From NCBI GenBank assembly GCA_900547945.1, contig URIT01000007.1, positions 1 to 54,882 on the forward strand: 54,882 nucleotides of DNA, given 5' to 3'. Positions within the stretch are counted from its first letter, which is position 1; every line of letters starts with the position of its first letter. Below the pieces are notes generated by a model that did no database searches, was not told where the DNA came from, and saw only the letters and a list, made by a program, of their open reading frames with translations. This DNA is from an uncultured bacterium. GTDB taxonomy: Bacteria > Verrucomicrobiota > Kiritimatiellia > RFP12 > UBA1067. Positions 51,003 to 54,882 of the stretch are shown here, one piece after another. A program made the translations under genes and the position numbers.

Positions 51003-51755
51003 TTACTTGTTGATAGCCTTCGGGAACTGGAGAACAGCCGAGCTATTGGCAGACACAACCACAAATCCAGCACCAGAGGCTATGTCGAAATTCTGGACAC
51101 CAAGTTCAAACCGTGGTTCATCGTTGCTGTTAAGAACATACCAGCCTTCTTCAAGTTCGCCGCCGGTTGCTTCGGACGAGAAGTACCAGTACTGGGCCTG
51201 CCGGGTTACGTTATTGTCGTATGTGCAAAAAGTAAGGTCTCCAGGATCGCCCACAGTCTGCTTAAGTTCGCTCAACTGAACAGTCCTCGGAAGGACATTG
51301 CCCATCATTTTACGCGCACCGGCAGTAACCGAGAATTCGCGCTTGATGGAATCAACTTCACCTGCAGAAGTGTACTCCGCGCTGCCATTTGCCGAAACAA
51401 TTACGCACCCCTGTCCATACGGAAGTGAAGTGTCTTGAATACCAAGTTCAAATTGTGGTTCGTCGTTGCTGTTGAGGAGATACCACCCCTCATTAAGTTC
51501 ACCACCAGTTGCCTCCGTTGAGAAGAACCAGTACTGAGCTTGGCGCGTTACATTGTCATTGTAGGTGCAAAGCGTAAGGTCACCGGGATCACCCGCTGTC
51601 TGCTTGATGTCGGAGATCTTGATCGCCGTCGGATTCTCGCCGATGAGGAGGAAGGTCGCCGCCGAGCGCATGGCGCGGTCGCCAGCCGTCACGTTCTTCG
51701 CTTGGTAGCCGACTGTATTAGCAGAGGAAATTCCGTCGGCCTGTACTGCGCCGCC
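51003..51755 (-). CDS. Cassette 4, gene A: silent copy of the two-module surface protein
   Basis: Homology starts at 51755 (GGAVQADGISSANTVGYQAKN); upstream the frame reads unrelated hydrophobic residues (RTAIIIFVYPCAHY) to a stop with no ATG, so it lacks a start. Both modules carry QYW(F/Y)FS(T/S)EATGGELxEGWY(L/V)LNSNDEP. The first 170 bases after the site are almost identical to cassette 1, including GGAATTTCCTCTGCTAATAC, so A1 and A4 form a second closely related pair at their 5' ends. It ends SSAVLQFPKAINK. Confidence 0.75.
   Translation of the reverse strand, partial: GGAVQADGISSANTVGYQAKNVTAGDRAMRSAATFLLIGENPTAIKISDIKQTAGDPGDLTLCTYNDNVTRQAQYWFFSTEATGGELNEGWYLLNSNDEPQFELGIQDTSLPYGQGCVIVSANGSAEYTSAGEVDSIKREFSVTAGARKMMGNVLPRTVQLSELKQTVGDPGDLTFCTYDNNVTRQAQYWYFSSEATGGELEEGWYVLNSNDEPRFELGVQNFDIASGAGFVVVSANSSAVLQFPKAINK
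51733..51754 (-). other. Candidate recombination site S4 (minus orientation)
   Basis: Same 22 bp as S1-S3. S1-S2 and S3-S4 enclose 2,846 and 2,859 bp, almost equal lengths. Sequence 51756-51882 beyond it shows no clear gene. Confidence 0.65.
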
Positions 51756-51882
51756 GTAGTGGGCGCAGGGATAAACAAAAATTATGATTGCGGTTCTGCT
51801 GGAACCGCAACATCAATGGTACCGATAAAGTTGTTAGGAAACGGATCGGGCTGGATGACTGGAATTGGAGCGGGGATACGGA

Positions 51883-52647
51883 CTACTCATGCGGATTCGG
51901 AATCGTCCGCAGACCGATGCGACGGAGCGCGTCGTTCTTCTCCTCCCACACAGCATGGGAGGTTTCGTTCTTGAGTTCGCGGACGATGCGTTCGTAAATC
52001 TGCATTTCGGAAAGAGACCGCTCGTTGAGCCTCCGCCAGTAGGAACGCGCCGTTCCGTTGCCGTTGGCAAGGTACTCCCGCATCTCCTCGCGCATCCCGT
52101 TTACGATCTGCTTCAGTTCCTGCGCCTCACGCGAATCATCGGCAGAGATGACAAGATCGTGATCTGCTGCAAGGTCGTTTGCTGCGTAGGCATCAAAGGC
52201 GGCACTCGGAAACCTCGACGCGCCTCCACATATTTTGCCCGGCTGTGCAAACGCCGCAAGCATCCGGTCACCCTCGCGGTCGAGAACGTCCGTGAAGTCG
52301 CCATTGTCAAACCGACTCACAATCGCCGGATCGCCGTAGATCTGGTGGCGCGGGGATTGAGCCGCCGGATTGTCGCCTAAATCGCCCTGTGGGGCGTTCT
52401 GGCGCTCCCCGGCCAAGTACGCGACCGTACCGACTGCAAGCGCGACAGCGACGGCTACGGCGGCTACGACGCGCTTGCGAACGCCACGCACCTCGCCGTT
52501 GGCCTTCGAGCCGTCGGCGGCGACCACCTTTATCGCCTTGATGCCTTTCGCCCGCAATGTCTCGAATACCTCCTCGCGTGAGGAGGCATTCATGGAATCC
52601 TCGTGGCGGATTCCATCAGAGGTTTTGTAGGCGTAGGTGTATTTCAT
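51883..52647 (-). CDS. Membrane protein of unknown function with GspF-N-like start
   Basis: A 254-residue protein. Residues 1-45 (MKYTYAYKTSDGIRHEDSMN; SREEVFETLRAKGIKAIKVV) resemble the short alpha/beta unit at the N-terminus of GspF/PilC proteins (YxYkaxDGxxxxxxxxAxSxxEvxxxLxxxGI). One membrane helix follows (RVVAAVAVAVALAVGTVAYL, about 60-80), then about 170 residues on the far side, helical at the end (YWRRLNERSLSEMQIYERIV). The same N-terminal unit plus helix occurs in the first gene of this operon. Third gene of a minus-strand operon; weak RBS. Function unknown. Confidence 0.7.
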   Translation of the reverse strand: MKYTYAYKTSDGIRHEDSMNASSREEVFETLRAKGIKAIKVVAADGSKANGEVRGVRKRVVAAVAVAVALAVGTVAYLAGERQNAPQGDLGDNPAAQSPRHQIYGDPAIVSRFDNGDFTDVLDREGDRMLAAFAQPGKICGGASRFPSAAFDAYAANDLAADHDLVISADDSREAQELKQIVNGMREEMREYLANGNGTARSYWRRLNERSLSEMQIYERIVRELKNETSHAVWEEKNDALRRIGLRTIPNPHE

Positions 52648-52719
52648 AGGGCATCAGGGACATTCGACAATCGGCGGCCGACATCCGTAGCGACTTTCGA
52701 CAAGCGACATTCGGCAGGG

Positions 52720-53499
52720 CTATTCCGTGACCTTCTTCGTTTCGGGCTTGATCTTGATCGGCTCGGTGGGCAGAGCGTGAACCTTGTCCCAAATGGCTTT
52801 TTGCGCGTCGTTGGTGGGGGCGGGAGCCCAGCCTTCCTGGACTGCCTCGGAGTATTTTGCGATGCGGTATGGCTTGATTTCCGTCTCGCGCATATTGTTG
52901 ACGATGCGAGCCTCAACATCGAGCGCGAAGTCGAGCCCCGGTATCGCGTCGAGGTCGGAAAGGCTCTTCACCATCCGGCAGATGCCGTTGGGCTCGGTTC
53001 CGCACGTGCCGCCGCACACGAACGCAAACGCACGGCGCACCTCCTTCTCGAACCGGTCGGCGAGGATGACCTTCGGAGGGTTGTCGGCGGCGAGGCTCTT
53101 CACGTTCACGCTCACCCAGAAGTTCTCCGGCGCGAGAAGGATGCGTTCCGGACGGTCGAGGTCTTCAAGATGGATCACAAACCTGCCGGCGCTGCTCGCC
53201 ATGTCCTTGTCGGACACCTTGACGATGTACTTGAACTGACGCTCCAGTTTCTCGATTGCCTTTTCGAGAACCTTGGTGTCAACCGTCTTCTGCGTGTTGA
53301 CGAACACGATCTCGCCGCGCTCCGTGTTGGGCTGGCGAATCTTGCCGCCGTAGCGTTTCATGGCGATCTGCGCCATGATCTCCTTGTTGGTTCTCTTCAC
53401 GGCGGGAGGGCGTGCGTCCTCATTCGCCGCAGCGTTGTCCGCCGCAACTGCACAGGCGGACATTACAGCCATTCCTAATACTAAAATAATCTTTTTCAT
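52720..53499 (-). CDS. Secreted protein of unknown function
   Basis: A 259-residue protein with a signal peptide ending MSACAVAAD. The mature part is mixed helix and strand (KEIMAQIAMKRYGGKIRQPN; ERGEIVFVNTQKTVDTKVLE; KAIEKLERQFKYIVKVSDKD). Three Cys residues lie in AFVCGGTCGTEPNGICRMVK, which could bind metal or form a disulfide, followed by DLDAIPGLDFALDVEARIVN. I recognise no family. Strong RBS (AAGGAGAAGGGAA). It lies between two genes encoding proteins with the same N-terminal unit, so all three may form one envelope complex. Confidence 0.7.
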   Translation of the reverse strand: MKKIILVLGMAVMSACAVAADNAAANEDARPPAVKRTNKEIMAQIAMKRYGGKIRQPNTERGEIVFVNTQKTVDTKVLEKAIEKLERQFKYIVKVSDKDMASSAGRFVIHLEDLDRPERILLAPENFWVSVNVKSLAADNPPKVILADRFEKEVRRAFAFVCGGTCGTEPNGICRMVKSLSDLDAIPGLDFALDVEARIVNNMRETEIKPYRIAKYSEAVQEGWAPAPTNDAQKAIWDKVHALPTEPIKIKPETKKVTE

Positions 53500-53515
53500 T
53501 TCCCTTCTCCTTGTT

Positions 53516-54517
53516 TCAATCCTGAATAGTGCCTTTGGCCTTGCCCTGCTTGAGGCGTAGTTTCGTTTTCCACGGAAGCATGACCTTTCCGTCGGAGCCT
53601 TCGCGCTCGAGCATCTTGTTCGCGGCGTTGACGGTGTCGTTGATCTCCTGGTCTGTCGCGCCGTTCTGTATCTGCTCGTTGACGATCCGCTGGAAGTTGT
53701 CGCGTGTCTGCATGAGGCGGCGGAGCGTCTTCGCCTCCTCTTCGAGAATCTGCCTTGGCGACTCGCCGCGCTTCGCCGCCTCGACGAGAACCTTACGTGC
53801 CTCCAGAACCTGCCTCTTCAGCTCCGCCTTTTCGGGAGTGTCGTCCTCGTTGACCTTGATCGGCACGAGAAGAGACTCCACGAACTTCTCGTCAAAGTTC
53901 TTCGGGAGAGGAACGTCGATGAAGTCATCACCCGGCTTCGCCGATATGATGCGGGCGATTTCGTTGTCGAGAAGCGTCTCGAACGGCGCGGCGAAAGCGG
54001 GGTGGGGCAAGATCATCTGAACTCCCGGATAATGCGGGTAGGTGACGAGGCATCCGTTCGTGACAGCGATGGAGCGCGGGCCTTCTCCGTGCCGCCACTC
54101 GCCATCGGGGTGCGGCGACTTCTCCGGCCATGGCGGCCCATTGGGCGTTTCGACCTTCTGCTCGACCACCGGTTTCGGTTTCGGCGCGGGCGGCTGTGGC
54201 TGCGGCCTCGGCTTTACAACCTTCGGCTTGGCAGGCTTCTCGGGAGGTAGGGCGGTCGCCCAGCGACCGCTGAACCACCACCACGCACCGAGAGCCAGCG
54301 CGACAACGCAGCCCCCCGCGAGGATGCCACGCACCAGCGTAGGATGTTTGGGCGAAGAAGCGGATGGGCGGGCATTCTTGTGAACGCCCACCGTTACCGA
54401 GACCGGGGAGATTCCGCGCTTCTTGAGAAGCGGGAACACATCGGCACGGGAGGCGGCCTCGACTACGGCATAATCCATTAGGCCGTCAGCGTTTCGGTAT
54501 TTGACGGTGTACTGCAT
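53516..54517 (-). CDS. Membrane protein of unknown function with GspF-N-like start and Pro-rich linker
   Basis: A 333-residue protein. Residues 1-45 (MQYTVKYRNADGLMDYAVVE; SRADVFPLLKKRGISPVSVT) match the N-terminal unit of the 51883 gene. A membrane helix (ILAGGCVVALALGAWWWFSG, about 62-82) is followed by a Pro/Lys linker (KPKVVKPRPQPQPPAPKPKP) typical of proteins that span the periplasm, and a helical C-terminal part (residues about 200-320) with AELKRQVLEARKVLVEAAKR. First gene of the operon, with an extended -10 just upstream and no good RBS. Function unknown. Confidence 0.72.
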   Translation of the reverse strand: MQYTVKYRNADGLMDYAVVEAASRADVFPLLKKRGISPVSVTVGVHKNARPSASSPKHPTLVRGILAGGCVVALALGAWWWFSGRWATALPPEKPAKPKVVKPRPQPQPPAPKPKPVVEQKVETPNGPPWPEKSPHPDGEWRHGEGPRSIAVTNGCLVTYPHYPGVQMILPHPAFAAPFETLLDNEIARIISAKPGDDFIDVPLPKNFDEKFVESLLVPIKVNEDDTPEKAELKRQVLEARKVLVEAAKRGESPRQILEEEAKTLRRLMQTRDNFQRIVNEQIQNGATDQEINDTVNAANKMLEREGSDGKVMLPWKTKLRLKQGKAKGTIQD

Positions 54518-54552
54518 TCTAAGTTTTTCTCTCTTTTTTTTCTATGAACGCT

Positions 54553-54561
54553 ATTATACCA
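54553..54561 (-). promoter_or_regulatory. Extended -10 promoter of the three-gene operon
   Basis: Minus strand TGGTATAAT, about 36 bases before the ATG at 54517. Confidence 0.6.
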
Positions 54562-54563
54562 CA

Positions 54564-54882
54564 ATGGGCGTTTTTGGGGGAACTGGGAACGATGAACCTG
54601 ACTTTGCGGCCGAGGCGGCACGGGCGGTCTCGGAGGAGGTGCGGGAGAGCTTCCGCGCGGGGCGCGCCGGGAGGCCCGCCGCCTCTGGTACGCGGAGGCG
54701 TACGACCGCGCCCTCGTCGACCACATGGAGCCCCTGCGCGCCGAGGAGGCGGACTTCCTCCTGCGCAACCCGCTCGTCGCCCTCCAGCTCGCGCTCGGCG
54801 TCACGGACCTGCGCGGCCTCCGCTGCCTGCGGCGCGGCCTCACGCACGGGGTCAACCGCCTCCAGGCGCGCGCGACAACGCC
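54564..54882 (+). pseudogene. Start of a plus-strand gene with an apparent frameshift, cut by the window end
   Basis: From the ATG at 54564 one frame reads MGVFGGTGNDEPDFAAEAAR then AVSEEVRESFRAG. From about 54665 coding-like sequence continues in another frame: ARREARRLWYAEAYDRALVD, HMEPLRAEEADFLLRNPLVA, LQLALGVTDLRGLRCLRRGL, and so on to the window edge. The shift falls near a GCGCGGGGCGCGCCGGG run, so either the gene is broken or one base is wrong there. Family unknown. Its ATG would lie in the divergent promoter region of the operon on the other strand. Confidence 0.35.

Noticed and set aside
45102..51754. Diversity-generating retroelement acting on the A genes
   Set aside because: There is no reverse transcriptase or template repeat in the window, and differences between copies are not limited to adenine positions.
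51780..51878. Short minus-strand frame reading PIPVIQPDPFPNNFIGTIDV
   Set aside because: About 35 codons without a start or RBS between cassette 4 and the next operon; too short to support as a gene, though it may be a fragment.

Overview
The window is a GC-rich (about 65%) bacterial chromosome segment. Several traits point to a Gram-negative bacterium of the Kiritimatiellota/Verrucomicrobiota (PVC) type, probably anaerobic and host-associated: PEP-CTERM proteins, giant proteins with autotransporter-type beta-strand repeats, an exopolysaccharide (EPS) locus, pyruvate formate-lyase, and CesT-like type III secretion chaperones. The lineage is an inference from gene content; no rRNA is present. 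Recognisable promoters often share an extended -10 of the form TGnTATA(C/A)T.

Layout. 1-377: start of a C10-protease-like gene (minus). 741-9052: two polar amino-acid ABC uptake systems, an NhaC-type antiporter, a TrhA/hemolysin III protein and a PfkB sugar kinase. 9123-9260: tRNA-Ser(GCT) and terminator. 9.3-9.9 kb: cluster of REP-like hairpins. 10044-12446: beta-strand-repeat surface protein behind a promoter whose 17-bp spacer contains a G10 tract. 12541-16497: prs, then rplY-pth-rpsF-ssb-rpsR-rplI. 16653-24761: EPS locus (Wza-like lipoprotein, unknown secreted protein, outer-membrane barrel, Wzy-like protein, Wzc-like BY-kinase, RfbB). 24.8-25.5 kb: two repeat families. 25715-36046: pflB and pflA, separated by two chaperone/large-protein pairs that look like type III effector modules, plus a RhuM-PLD protein. 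36183-42521: a 1,666-residue beta-strand-repeat protein and a divergent beta-helix protein. 42.5-44.0 kb: repeats, a gene remnant and a Fic protein.

44117-51755 is the most striking part. A tyrosine recombinase is followed by four two-gene cassettes in alternating orientation (+,-,+,-). Gene A of each encodes a two-module surface-type protein and gene B a PEP-CTERM protein. Only cassette 2 has a promoter, RBS, start codon and signal peptide. The other three A copies start abruptly at the same 22-bp sequence, which in cassette 2 encodes the signal-peptide cleavage region. These four sites alternate in orientation, so inversion between neighbouring sites would either bring another cassette to the promoter or flip the promoter onto another cassette. 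I read this as a shufflon-like surface-protein switching system. Convergent cassettes are separated by strong bidirectional terminators.

51883-54517 is a minus-strand three-gene operon of unknown function. The last 0.3 kb holds the start of a further plus-strand gene that appears frameshifted.
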